Notes under the pieces: model-generated
Told to the model about the DNA's origin: nothing
Seen by the model: the letters and a program-made list of their open reading frames with translations, nothing else
Databases searched by the model: none
Translations under genes and position numbers: made by a program
Shown: piece by piece, positions 36,547 through 47,964 of the stretch
Layout of the letters: each line of letters opens with the position of its first letter
Numbering within the stretch: the stretch's first letter is position 1
Assembly: GCF_023278565.1 (NCBI RefSeq)
Contig: NC_064678.1
Location: 5,208,001 to 5,272,000, forward strand
Length of the DNA stretch: 64,000 nucleotides
Reading direction: 5' to 3'
DNA from: Colletotrichum lupini
Taxonomy: Eukaryota; Ascomycota; Sordariomycetes; Glomerellales; Glomerellaceae

Positions 36547-37341
36547 ATGTATCAGTCACAGATCACATTTACTTTGGATACGGTTTGTCCCTGGTGAGCG
36601 TCTGATTCCATCACAGTCTGATTTTTTACCACGAGCGAAAGTTGACTTCAGGGAAAGGACCTACATTGCTAAGAAGAGGTATTAAATCACAAACATGGAT
36701 GCGATTTAGCGATCTGACACGTAGGCAGATTGGCGGAGGCTCTCGACCAAGTCGCAGCTAGCCCCAATGGCAAAGATGTTTCCTTCACCTTGGTCTTCCG
36801 TCCGTACCAGCTCTATCCGGACTTCCCTCCAGAGCCGCAGGACAAGCGGCACTGGTACACAACAGCAAAGCATGATGCCTCTGATCAAAAGCAAGAAGTT
36901 TTCGAAGCGACAATGGGGGCCCTCGGATCTGCAGCCGGCATCAAATTTTCCTTTGGGGGCACGATGTCCAACACGCTTCCATCGCATCGAATCATCCAGC
37001 ACTTTCAGGAAGGCAAGAATGCAGAGACTGCAAATCGACTAGTTGACGCGTTGTATAGCCGCTACTTCGAACGCGAGCAAGATCAAAACTCCAAGGACGT
37101 GCTGATCGAGGCGTGCGTCGAAGCCGGTATTCCGGAGACGGAGGCGAAGGCGGTTGTGGACGATGAAAGTGAAGGGAAGATGGAAACGAGAAACATGATT
37201 CGGATGGCCGCCATGGATGGCGTTGATTCGGTACCGTATATCATGTTTGAGGGCCGTCGGAGGGATCTCACTCTCATCGGTGCTAAGGAGGTTGATGAGT
37301 ATGTCAAGGCTTTGCAGACCATCATCAAAGAGAGCAAGTAA
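36547..37341 (+). CDS. DsbA/FrnE-like thioredoxin-fold protein
   Basis: Exons 36547-36593, 36658-36678 (21 nt) and 36729-37341 give 226 residues. The small middle exon was placed because it restores the family N-terminus: TFTLDTVCPW, then TYIAKKRLAEAL. The fold matches the 2-hydroxychromene-2-carboxylate isomerase/FrnE branch of DSBA proteins, with a helical insert and the cis-Pro block VPYIMFEG. The redox motif is CPWT rather than CxxC, so only one Cys is present, which favours a GST-kappa-like or isomerase role over disulfide exchange. It ends 99 bases before the converging FluG-like stop. Confidence 0.85.
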
Positions 37342-37440
37342 CCAAGTATACTTAGTATTTTTGTTTCATTCAAAGTGTGTAGGTAGGCACCCAGATAAGA
37401 TAATTTTGGTCATCGGCTCCAGTTTGGTCGAGATGTTGTC

Positions 37441-40106
37441 CTAGTATCGCTCCAAGATCCACTGTCGGCGATCATCACTACTAATAGCCTCCAGGTTCTT
37501 CATTTCCTCCTCCTTAACTGTGATGTATCTCTCTATCAAGTCCTCACCAAGCAGCTCGTTCATGACATCGTCCGCGCGGAGAGCTTTGAGCGCCTCTGGC
37601 AGACCTGAGGGAAGCATCTGCTCGACGCCCAGCTCCTTCCGGTCATTCGGCGTCAAAGACGCAGGGTCAACCTCGCAATCGCCCCAGGTCATCTTCTCGC
37701 CTTCGATGACACCGTGTGTGCCTGCGCCCAGGAGTGCAGCGAGTGCAAGGTACGGATTTGCGATGCCGTCCATACACTTAACCTCCCAATGGCTGTTCTC
37801 AATCTTGCGCAGCGGCGTCTCTCTGTTCTGGGTGCCCCACGTAACCCAACGACCCCCGGCCCAGCAACCATCTTGGACTCTCTCGTAGCTGACAGGGTTG
37901 CTGTATGTGAAGGCCGTGATCGCGCGAAGGTGCCTCAAGATCCCGGCATAAAATGGTTTGTACGTCTCTGGCTTTGAGCCTGCAGCGGAGTTAATTGACA
38001 TGTGCACATGGGCTGCGGTGCCGCAGGCTGTCGGATATGGTTTGGGGTGAAGAGTCATCCTGTAGCCTTCTGCGGCGGCGATGCTTGAGATGACTTCACG
38101 GACGTAAAGCAATGTGTCGACTGCTTCGAGGGGAGGTGCCTGGGGAAGGATGACTTCGAACTGGCCGGCCGCACTCTCAGGGTGCACTTGTTCGATGTAG
38201 ATGCCGTCTGCGTCTAGCTCGGCCACAGCCTTCTCAATGACTTTGGCGAAGACAGTGTGATCCATCATGCGGGAGGTAGACCATGCGTGTCCGTCATTGC
38301 TAAGAGTTTTGTACTTTTCGAAAGAGTTATCTACGCGCTCGAGGAGAACCAGCTCAATCTCAAATCCGAGACTGAAGGTCAACCCATGTCGGGCAGCTAT
38401 CTCGATCACCCTTTGCAGTAAGGATCGCGGGCAGAAGGTTACAGCAGAGCCGTCATACTCTCTGAAATCGCCAAAGACGCTGATATGACCTTCTCTGGGA
38501 CCCTCCTGAAGTGAGGTGAAGTCGGGATGTAGGCGGTACTCTCCGGTGCCAGATACCCCTGGGACCACGTGGTCGTTCTGCAACAGTCCGAGACTTGCTT
38601 TTGTGATACTAATGGAGAAGTCACCGTCTTCGTTCATTACAGAGAGAACTTTGCGCATTGGTATTGCGCGAACTCGTGGTGTTGCTGTCAGGTCATTCCA
38701 GTAGATGCGCAGGTATTGAGGTGGCTTTTTTCCATCCAGGAAAGCTTCGAGGATGTCAAGATCGCTTCTTCCTGACAGTCTTCTCGGGTTCGCAATTGTT
38801 TCATCGAAGCTGAACTCTAGTCCGAGATGGTACACACGGTTGGAGTTGTTGAAGAGGATGTCTTTGACTAGTTGAGTTGCTTCCCGCCAGGTCATGTGTC
38901 CCTTGCGGGAATATTCAGACAAGACCTGGATCATGTCAGCCTGGACGGAAAGAAGAAGCGGCGTATGATATTATTGACCTTTTCCAAGACCTCCCGCACT
39001 TGAAGGACGGCGAGTAGGTAAGTTTCTGGGAACCAATGCCCATCAGTGCTCCACAATATCTTAGACCAGGGACACAACTCTAAGACCTGCCGCACGGCAG
39101 TTTCCTGGCCATCTCTGCTCAGAAACGGAAATATCTCGCCAATATCAGTGTAGACGTTGGCGTACACAGACGCCAAGTATCCGGCCTCTCTCATGAAGGG
39201 ATAGCTAGCATGCAGGAGTACGATGGGAACTGTGGGATACTGGCGAATGAAGTCCTGTAGATGTGAATGGGAAGCGGAAGTGAGAGTGATGTCGTTGTCG
39301 CCGAGGCCAGTGTGAAATTGGATTGGCTTCTTGCCAGAGCCTGAAGCATTCCTGATGAGACAAGCCAATCTGTGCACCAGGTACTCATTAAGCCCACGAT
39401 GATTGACGCGTGTGAATGCCTTGTCAGTGCCTTTAGTATGTGTCTCATGGATCTCCTCAAATACCTTGCGAGCCGCAGCAGCGTCAGGTCTCCTGGGAAT
39501 ACCCAAGCCAGTGCGGTAGCAAATCACGGACTTGAAGCCAACAACTTCCGGATCAGCTATAGCCTCCACAATACTGTGATCGAACGCTTTCAATGCCTTT
39601 TCAAACACAGACCCGGCGTCTTTGGCTGTCCTTGGAGCATGCTCATCCGTGGGGAGATGGTTATTGATAATGTCTGCCGCAATCTTCTCGATGCGCACAA
39701 TCCTCTTAGCGGGGCTGCGTGTAAGGTCGCTGAAGTACGTGTAAGGATAGACCGCATTCTCGCCATCTAAACCATCATCGACCAGAACTGATTCAATTCC
39801 ATTGAGGCATTCCGAGACCCAGGCATCATAATCCTCGATGCGTTTCGCCTCAATAGCATTCACGACGGCTTCCCAGCTCGGCTCGCATCGAAGGATCTTG
39901 GAGAGCTGTTTGACGGCGCGCAAATGGGCCAGACTGGTCAGTGAGGCGTGGATTGCATCGCCGTGAGCTTCAGTGGTGATTGATAGAAGAGGGTAGCGGC
40001 CAATTGCATCGAGATCTAGAAGAGGATGCGCATGGTTGTCGATGATGGGCGTCGTCTGAATGGTGTGGGTGAGGAGTGCCTGACCAGTAAGCTTCGCGGG
40101 ATCCAT
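37441..40106 (-). CDS. fluG-like: FluG-type amidohydrolase-glutamine synthetase I fusion
   Basis: Exon 1 is 40106-38979, the intron 38978-38926 (53 nt, GTCAAT...GCTGACAT...CAG) and exon 2 38925-37441, giving 870 residues; Aspergillus FluG has about 865. Residues 1-376 are an Amidohydro_2 domain (IIDNHAHPLL at the start, then IQFHTGLGD, LLHASYPFMREAGY and a WSTDGHWFPE block). Residues 377-870 are a GS-I catalytic domain: GFEIELVLLE, HPESAAGQFE, AHVHMSI and the KCMDGIANPYLALAALL block. Splicing joins the domains in phase exactly where FluG continues. FluG is known from conidiation signalling; some relatives act as gamma-glutamyl ligases. With ALDH and transaminase genes nearby, a role in amine catabolism is possible. 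Two overlapping genes are the less likely reading. Confidence 0.88.
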
Positions 40107-41517
40107 CTTCGCGGAGAAAGACCACCAGAGAGGTCTGGATTATAGCTTAGGTTGGAAAGGAATTATGACAGCCTTTCAACCGCAAGTTGATGGATTTAGT
40201 CCCCAAACGAGATGGCTTTCGGCCTGGTAATTTGGTTGCGTAGATGTGAAGATGCAGCTGGCGGAAAAGGGAGGGAGGGGTAGGTGATCAGGCTGTGAAA
40301 TGACGTGAGATCTTATCGCTGCCGCTGCCGTGCTATGCCGATAGGAGAGTCCATGTCTCACAGCTTCGGGAACCCTCGCCTCCCTTTGGATAGATCGCGA
40401 GGGGAAACAACCCAGCCCCATCTCGCCCATTCGTAGATGTAAACTGGCCGACGTCACGGGCTGGAACGTGTAGTGGTGTTCGTCGGTTCAATAAGCTTTA
40501 TACCCCGCAATCAACGGATGCTAGGTGTCAGCTAGGGTCGATAATAAGACGAATCCGCCAGAAGTCCATGTTAAGAAAGCTGCGAAGATGATGTTCAAGG
40601 TCATGTTAGAAAGACTGCCGTAGCCATTTGTGTTAACGATGCCATTTCGCACTCATTGTGAGCATCGCTGATGTCGATGGATTTTCGACAGCCTTGAAGT
40701 TTCTTATTATATGATTGATTCAAGGTCGTGTAGGTACCTAAAGCACTTGAACGTACTGCACAGGCCCGCCGGAGTCCCGAGCCGTTCGGCGGGGTTCTAC
40801 TGTCGAGTAAACTTCGGGCCGGCTCCGGCAACCGGCATGAACTCTCCCTCATTATTAACAATAACGGAGATTTCAAATCTCACTTTTCTCGACCGTCGCC
40901 GAGGAGCGCGCAAGATACCTAGATGTTTGTGTTCCCCAACGCACGGAACCTCGGCGCCTACTTACATGCAGGCTTTCGGAACTAGCAGAGTCCAACGAAA
41001 TGGTATTTCAGGCAGGCTGGACGAAATCTCGCATAAGTCGGCGTGCCACAAAGCCGCGGGACATATCGCCTGCAGGACACTCTAGGACATTCATATCAGG
41101 CTGACCAACCGGAGACTGAAGTCTACTGTCCCCAAGAATCGAGTGAGACCACCTGCTTGCACCCGACCCGATCCACCAGCAGCCTGCTTCAAGGGTGACC
41201 AAAATTCTCAGATATCGCGCCTCGAAAGACTCGAGATCAGCACTCTCGTGCCGAAACCCCTGCACCGAGCCTTGCTGCTGATACCCCAGACGCTGCGCCA
41301 GTTGCCACTAGGAACAGCCACTCTATTCAGCTTCTGCATAGCGACCATGTCTTATCACAACCGGACGCCTGTCTTGCTGGCCACTTTCTTGCAAGTTTGC
41401 AGATAGCTTGGCCGTACGCGTCCGGCCGTAGTAAAAACCGGCATAAGACCATTATGTTACTCGCCGCCCCCGCACTGCAATCCCCGACTCGATTGGGTTC
41501 TGACTTCAACTCAAAAA
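40107..41517. other. divergent intergenic region, FluG-like / kinase 1
   Basis: 1411 bases. Several open frames of 80-125 codons on both strands (for example 40711-41085 +) have no family resemblance and overlap one another, so I accept none. The base composition is that of gene islands, with no sign of RIP. Confidence 0.45.
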
Positions 41518-43814
41518 ATGTCTGCTAGCAGTATCTTTGAAGCTACCGAATACTTCGCTTGGCCTATATCTTGTACAATCCTCCTCCTACTATTTGTGCA
41601 CTACTTCGCTTCGCTGGTGAGTCCACCTTTTAGCTTACGCCCGATTTGAAGAGCACATGCATTGAATTGAGGCTGACCCGTACAATTAGAAACCCCAATA
41701 CGGATTGCCTCGATCAGAAAGTCGCACAAGAAGGCGTTCGAGTAAGATGGCGCATCCAGAAGACACTGTAGAAAGCTCCGTAATTATGTCAGATGGAAGT
41801 GAGTGCCCTGTTGGATGGACTCAGGACTGTGTCCCGGAAATCAAGCTTTGCCCAGGGTCACCGTAAAAAGTTGACATCTGATACAAACGTACTTGTTGGC
41901 AAGGATTTGTTCAATGCTGATTACTACGTCGAGCAGAAGGATCTCTGCGTACGGACCCCTCTACGAGCACTGATGGTCATGTCTCATCAGAGACGAACCA
42001 AACGCACTCACCCGAAGCAGCTTCTTCTTCTCTCAGCTCCTCTCTTAGCGATGATTCACTTGAGGACAGAATCAACCGGGACCTTTGTAAGACCGAGGAT
42101 GACAAAGACTTTCTGCCAGCCGACATTATCGATACCTTGACATCTAGGAGTATTGTCGAGGAAGAGCTCGAGGCGTATGTGGCAAGTGATCAACTATTAT
42201 CCCTTGTAGCCTACGTCACGAACCCGAATCAACCTGCTAGGCGGCTATTTCTTACTCTGGTTGTTTGCGATGATCTGAAGCGACTTCAAGATCTAGCCGA
42301 TGCTCCTCAAAAGTTTCATGACGACGACTTGCCCGTCAAGGTCGTGAAGAACCCTAATACGACTGGGTACTGTATGGAGAGCATCGGAGGCGGCAAAAGG
42401 TGGCCTTTATTCGCAAGTCGCCGGAAGGCCGCTCTTGACAGTTTCTTTCACAGTCAATGGCAATTTCTTGCGCCAGTCTTCACTGCCAATTCCTTTCGTC
42501 ACAATCTGCACTCTAGTTGTCCTCTTCCTTTTATCATAAAGATCAACCACCAAAAGGCGGGGTTTTTCAGTTCCGTGTTTGAAGTGATGATTCATGATGC
42601 ACATCAGAAGGTCCTGCCGATGGTAAAGATCTTGCCCCGTCAAGATGTGCTTTAGTAGCTTACAATTGATACAGATTACAGGAAAGAAGATTCGTGTCGC
42701 CTCAAAGGAAATGAGAATTGGGATGGATTCTTACTATGAGAAAGAGGCGGATATTCTGGAGACCATACGCAATGTCGACAACCCTCATCTCATTAAGCCC
42801 TTGGCGGCATATCGAAGAGGTGATCTCAGGGGCTTTCTTTTCCCTTGGGGGGAGGGTGGCAACCTGAAAGAATTCTGGAGCTCCCAAGAAAAATTGCGAC
42901 CTGTGCCCGTCAGGGACCCTCATCTTGTTCTTTGGGTTCTACGGCAACTGCAGGGAATCTGCGGATCCATCAGTGCCTTGCACGAAAGGAACTGCCGACA
43001 CGGAGATCTGAAGCCCGAGAATATTCTTCATTTCCTTGAGACTGACGGCAAGGGTGTTCTCAGAGTCGCCGATGTAGGGCTCGCTAGATTCCATCTCGAG
43101 GCTACCAGAGATCGAAACCAGCCGACGAATACCATGACCGGCACTGTCCGTTATGAGCCTCCGGAGTTCGGGCTTACTGAGCAGATCTCCCGACTCTACG
43201 ATGTGTGGTCACTGGGCTGCGTCTTTCTTGAGTTTCTCATCTGGGTGCTCTATGGGAACAGCAAACTGAAGGCCTTCAACAGGGCCAGTATCGAAGAGAA
43301 ATTCTGGAGCAAAGATGATGAAGGCTACCATCAGCATCGCGAGGTCAAGGGGTGGATTTCTCGCATGTCGAAGGACCTTCTGCGAAGCGACATTACATCG
43401 AGCACTGCGCTCAAAGACGTACTGGAGCTAATTGACTTGAACATGCTAGTACCTGAAGTCGATGGTCGGACAAACTCTACAGAGCTGTACGAAAGGCTGA
43501 GGAGTATTTTTGAACAAGCTAAAGCACAGGAAAACTATTTGCTGGATTCTACTCTATGGGATCGCATCAGCACTAGCGCAGTCCCCGCTGAACACAGGCG
43601 CTCTAAGCTGGAAGTTCCTGGTCAACGACCTCTCCCAGGTCGCGCAACAACAAGTCAAAACCTACAGCCTGCGCTTCTAGGGATCGCACCAAACGTGCCC
43701 ATACCAGACACTCCTATGATTGTTGAACCCGTTGCTGAACTAAGCGATGTCAACATGCAAGTTCCGATTCCGAATGCTCAAGAAGTAAGAAAACCCTGGC
43801 ATGATACTATATAG
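41518..43814 (+). CDS. protein-kinase-like protein 1 with possible membrane anchor
   Basis: Exons 41518-41616, 41690-41798, 41937-42622 and 42675-43814 give 677 residues, all in phase. Exon 1 codes a hydrophobic run (ISCTILLLLFVHYFASL, about residues 17-33) that could anchor the protein; a later Met (MAHPED, 41746) would give a soluble form. A Ser/Thr-rich stretch leads to a region starting FLPADIIDTL that is shared with the second kinase-like gene at 47965. The kinase domain has a degenerate glycine loop (AGFFSSV), Lys309 in VASKE, HGDLKPEN (Asp409, Asn414), DVG in place of DFG (Asp431) and PPEF. Key residues remain, so activity is possible. The tail of about 100 residues is Pro-rich. The next gene codes a HET protein. 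Confidence 0.82.
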
Positions 43815-44044
43815 CAGTCTCCATAAGAATTGATGCTAATGAGATACTTCGTGCACAGTATGTGAGTGTGAGATCTTTGTGATGGTTGATTTCACTTTGA
43901 AAAATGTGCGGTCTCTCGGTATATTCTGTACTAACTCGAGTCGTCCCAGAACGTAAGCTACTTCTAATTGACATCATAGTCCTTGATATTTGCCTTCAGG
44001 TATTGCTAATAAGTCAAATTGACTCATTTTTGACACTGTGATAG

Positions 44045-46121
44045 ATGGTAAGTCTCTTTGACATACTTGAAGCGATTTGTAGCTAACAGTCTTTTATGTA
44101 GCGCGTAAGCCTTATCGGAAACTCCTGCTCTAGCCATTTTGCTCCCGCTAATTCTCATCAGCAACTTGACAACTTCCGAGATGTGTGGGAGTTGCAGAGT
44201 GATAGCCATTTCGCTAGCGAATTCTATCACAAATCCGCATCGCCCCTCCCGACCCCACAAGGTTCCACACTGTGCAGTAATTGCAAGGGGTACAATATCT
44301 GGACGCCGATGTTTCTTATTTGTGAACGACTTAGAGATCTCAAATCCAGATCTCAGGCTTGCGAGCTGTGCGCCATTCTAGTTCGAAGTGCTGAAATGCT
44401 TGGCATAGAAGATGGCGGTGAATTGAAGTGTCGAAGAGAAGGCTCGTCGTTGAAGATTGATCCGGATGGTCCCACCATTTTGAGTCTTTATGTCAGCCCA
44501 GGTAAGCATCGGGTGCAACTTCGTTCACATTGTTGGTCGAACATGCCTGCTTACTGGAAACAACAATAGCGACTGGCGGCTCTATACCGCCACATGCACA
44601 GATCGGCTTTCCTACCCTACCGGAAACAGGCTCCCCTGAGCAATATGTTCTGCTGAACGAATGGCTGCGCGTGTGTGACGAACAACACAGCCATGGCGTC
44701 GATGATCGTACCGAGCTACCCACTCGCGTCCTTGATGTTGGAACAGACCCGAATTCTACTATTCATCTCTGCGAAGGGAAGTTTCTTCCACTCGAACGAT
44801 ACACTGCCCTGAGCCACTGCTGGGGAGTGAATTCTCAAGCTCAAGTTCGCACCCTGAAGGAGAATATCGATGTCTTTCGCAAGCGGATTGACTTCGGCAT
44901 TCTTCCAAAGAGTTTTCAAGACGCGGTCAAAATCACGAGAGCGTTGGGACTACGCTACCTGTGGATTGATTCACTCTGCATTGTACAGAACGATAAGCAG
45001 GATTGGGCCTTTGAGGCCACGCGCATGGAGCATGTCTTCAGCTCTGCTTATGTCACTATCGCAGCTACAGCAGCGTCTTCTTCGGCTGAAGGTTTCTTGC
45101 GACAGAAAGCAAAGCATCCATTCGTAACATTGGAGGGACCCGACAGTGGCTTTACCTTTGTGCGCAAGTCGATTGACGACTTTCACCAAGATGTCGAACA
45201 AGCTGTGCTCAACCAGCGCGGATGGGTGTTACAAGAGAGGGCATTATCGCGCCGAACACTTCACTTCACAGCATCTCAGGTGCATTGGGAATGCGGAAAG
45301 GGCGTTCATTGTGAGACTCTAATGAAGCTTTCTAAGTAAGTCCCAGATCTTTGGCTCTTGGAGGTCTAATAGCTGATATTGGTGCAACAAGCCGACAAGC
45401 TGCACTTCTCGGGGACTCCGATTTCCCTAAATCAGCCTTAGAGTACTTCAAGGGAGGCCGAATTGTGACATTCCAAACCCTCTATCAGATGTATTCCCGG
45501 CTCGCATTCACAGTACCGAGCGATCGGTCCATTGGAATCAAGGGTCTAGAAGAGAGGCTGGTAAAGGACTTTGTTACCAAAGGAGGATTTGGAATTTTCG
45601 ACGAATACCTTCAACGAAGTCTCCTTTGGCAGAAAGCTCATGATGCGTCACTCGATAGAATCTCATACCCTCCAGGTAGGCGAGTCCCCTCCTGGTCCTG
45701 GATGGCATATCAAGGCCCGATAGCCTATCTTGAGGCTCCCTTCGAACATATCAACTGGACCAAAGATATTGTTACGCCTTTCAACACCGACAGCGGGAAG
45801 AAAACTCATTGGGAAGTCTCCGAGGGCAGTGAGATTCCTCTCCTTCGTGGCGTTGCGAGCCGTATCAGCTTGGATGCCATCGAACTCCTCAAAAGAGTAA
45901 GATTCGATGAGTCAAAGCTGCATACGATAGATCAGTTGAGATGCATTGTAATTGGGAAGGAGAAGACAGAGGGTTTGACCCGGGAGCCAGAACATTATGT
46001 TCTTGTCATTGCGAGGCTATCTGAAGAACAAGGTGGTCGATATGAGCGCGTTGGCGTAGGAAGATTACTGGCTGAGCACATCCTACTGCGAGAGCCGCAG
46101 CTCAACGTTGAGGTGCAGTAG
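44045..46121 (+). CDS. HET-domain protein
   Basis: Exons 44045-44047 (ATG only), 44102-44501, 44570-45335 and 45392-46121 give 632 residues in phase. The first intron directly follows the start codon, with strong signals (GTAAGT, GCTAAC, TAG); the upstream frame has a stop just before the ATG. The HET domain spans about residues 212-360: YTALSHCWG, then PKSFQDAVKITRALGLRYLWIDSLCIVQ, an SSAYVTIAA block and NQRGWVLQERALSRR. The N-terminal region has paired cysteines (C-x2-C and CELC). HET proteins trigger incompatibility or cell death, often with a recognition partner; here kinase-like genes lie on both sides, 230 bases before and about 1.8 kb after. Confidence 0.9.
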
Positions 46122-47964
46122 GTTTTTGAGAATTTTTGACGTAAAATCTCCTGGTTTTCATGAATTTAATGTCAAAGTGGGATATTATTTGTTTTCTTCC
46201 AGATCACTTTTTAGGTGACCTTATTCCTATCAAGCAAGTATTTGACTTTTAGCTGGTCATCACTGTGTGTTGTGTATCGTTATTTGTGCATTGTGAAGAG
46301 GCGGTCTTGAAAATACGAATCGAGAGACTTGGCCTAGGCATCAAATGACTGATGTCGATGCCGATGGCCGCCATTACATTCTCGGTGTGAATTAGGTAAA
46401 ATATTTCAGTCCTTTGAATTCCCTCCAATTCGATTTCTGCTGAATCCATGCTGGAATCATTTGTCCTTTCTGTTAGGCAGTCTAGCCCGTGTTCTCGATA
46501 GTTGCGAGTGTCCAGCTCGCGCAGTTTGCGCTGCCCCATATCGCTTTCGCCCATCTCTTAGAATCAAATGCTCATAGATCTAACATTCATGAATCATACA
46601 TGTACTAATGATATGAAGAATCAGCATCCGCTTCCTTAGAGCTTTGCAGTCATGGACTTCATCCGCCGGCTTCACATACCAGAGTAATCCTACAGGCGGT
46701 ATTTACTTGCTTTCAGCATCGAGCTTTCGGACGGAGCTTTCTGACTATCGACTCGCACCGTGTATATGTTATGCCGCATCTCTACAGTATAACTGCCGCT
46801 GGGTAGTCGTCTCTCTAGCGCCCGTAGCAATTGAGAAGAGCTCGTGAGATTCGAGTGAATTTGTAGTTCTACAGGTTCTTGCTGATCGTAGTGACCTGAT
46901 TCAAAATCCTTGACAGATGCGTATTGCGGCATTGTATCACTGAGCAGTGTATCCAAGGCCGGTGCTGTTCTTTGCTGGCTTCTAGGTCGCAAGCTTCAGT
47001 GAGCGGTTGTTGTGTTTAAATCTAGACGCTCCAAACAACATTCAGAAACACAGATAGAGATACCGAGAACAGCCCAATCTCCCAGCCTTAGACATGCGTA
47101 AATACCGCCACGTCAGGCGGCTAGCGGTGTCATTGCGACTGAAATAGACACATCAAATTCGGAAAGTTGCCTGACGGAGGCGCTGGGGCTATGCTCGCGT
47201 GCGTGATCATTTGCTAACCTCAGCTGGCATAGCCTGATCTGATCAAGAAAGACCGGAGGTATGACCTCGGTGATTCCTGAATCATAGTCTCAACGATATA
47301 TGAGTGGCTGCAAGCAGCAGTTGCCCAGGTAAGCCAAGTAAGATCGAGTGATGCGGTGTTGGTCCCATTTGCAGCCTATGGCGAACCACCTTGACGCTCA
47401 GCCCCAAGCCCCCCGCTGCGTAAGACTTCCCTTAGACGCCTCTTAGGCTTTCCGGATACCTGCAGGGGGCTTAGCTTCTAACAGTCTCGGTGACATGAGA
47501 AAAGGTGGTGTAGCATCACATCTGCTAATTGGCTATTGCCGATGCAACTCGAGGTAGGCTACGAGAAGAGAGCACAACAGGGAGCCCAAGTATCACGGCA
47601 AATAGGGCAGTGCCTTTCCGCCCGCTTTGGTCGATCGAAACGTCTCAGTTACACCACCATATTGGTACGGGAATGGGCATGTGGTGTACCTATGGTAATT
47701 AAAATCCAGCGTCGCTGAAGGCGACTAGTGAAATGGAAGCTGCGGGGTCTGGCACCAACATCTGGTCTACCAAATATTACCTGCTTGTTAACTCAACCAT
47801 CAGCAATGATATTCGCACATGATTTGTTCAGCTGTCTGCTAGCTGCCATCTCAAGGTCATCAGCATAGGCCCTGCACTCATTTTACGAGACAGATTCCAA
47901 TTTGGTCACGTTAACTTGATTGTTCCACTTCCAATAGCTTGTCCGCCTTGAGATACCATTGAGG
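46122..47964. other. intergenic, HET gene / kinase 2
   Basis: 1843 bases. Two minus-strand frames might be a small gene: 46249-46554 (101 codons from ATG) and 46690-46932 (80 codons from ATG). Neither resembles a known family and I see no convincing splice between them. The rest shows nothing recognisable. The promoter of kinase 2 must lie at the right end. Confidence 0.4.

Noticed and set aside
37441..40106. two separate overlapping genes (glutamine synthetase and amidohydrolase)
   Set aside because: An in-phase intron joins them into a protein of FluG length and order, which is the simpler reading.
40711..41085. 124-codon plus-strand frame between FluG-like and kinase 1
   Set aside because: No family resemblance, no splice signals that extend it, and overlapping frames on the other strand of equal quality.
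46249..46932. possible small minus-strand gene (46249-46554 and 46690-46932)
   Set aside because: Both frames start with ATG, but no homology and no convincing intron link them; left as a remark in the intergenic entry.
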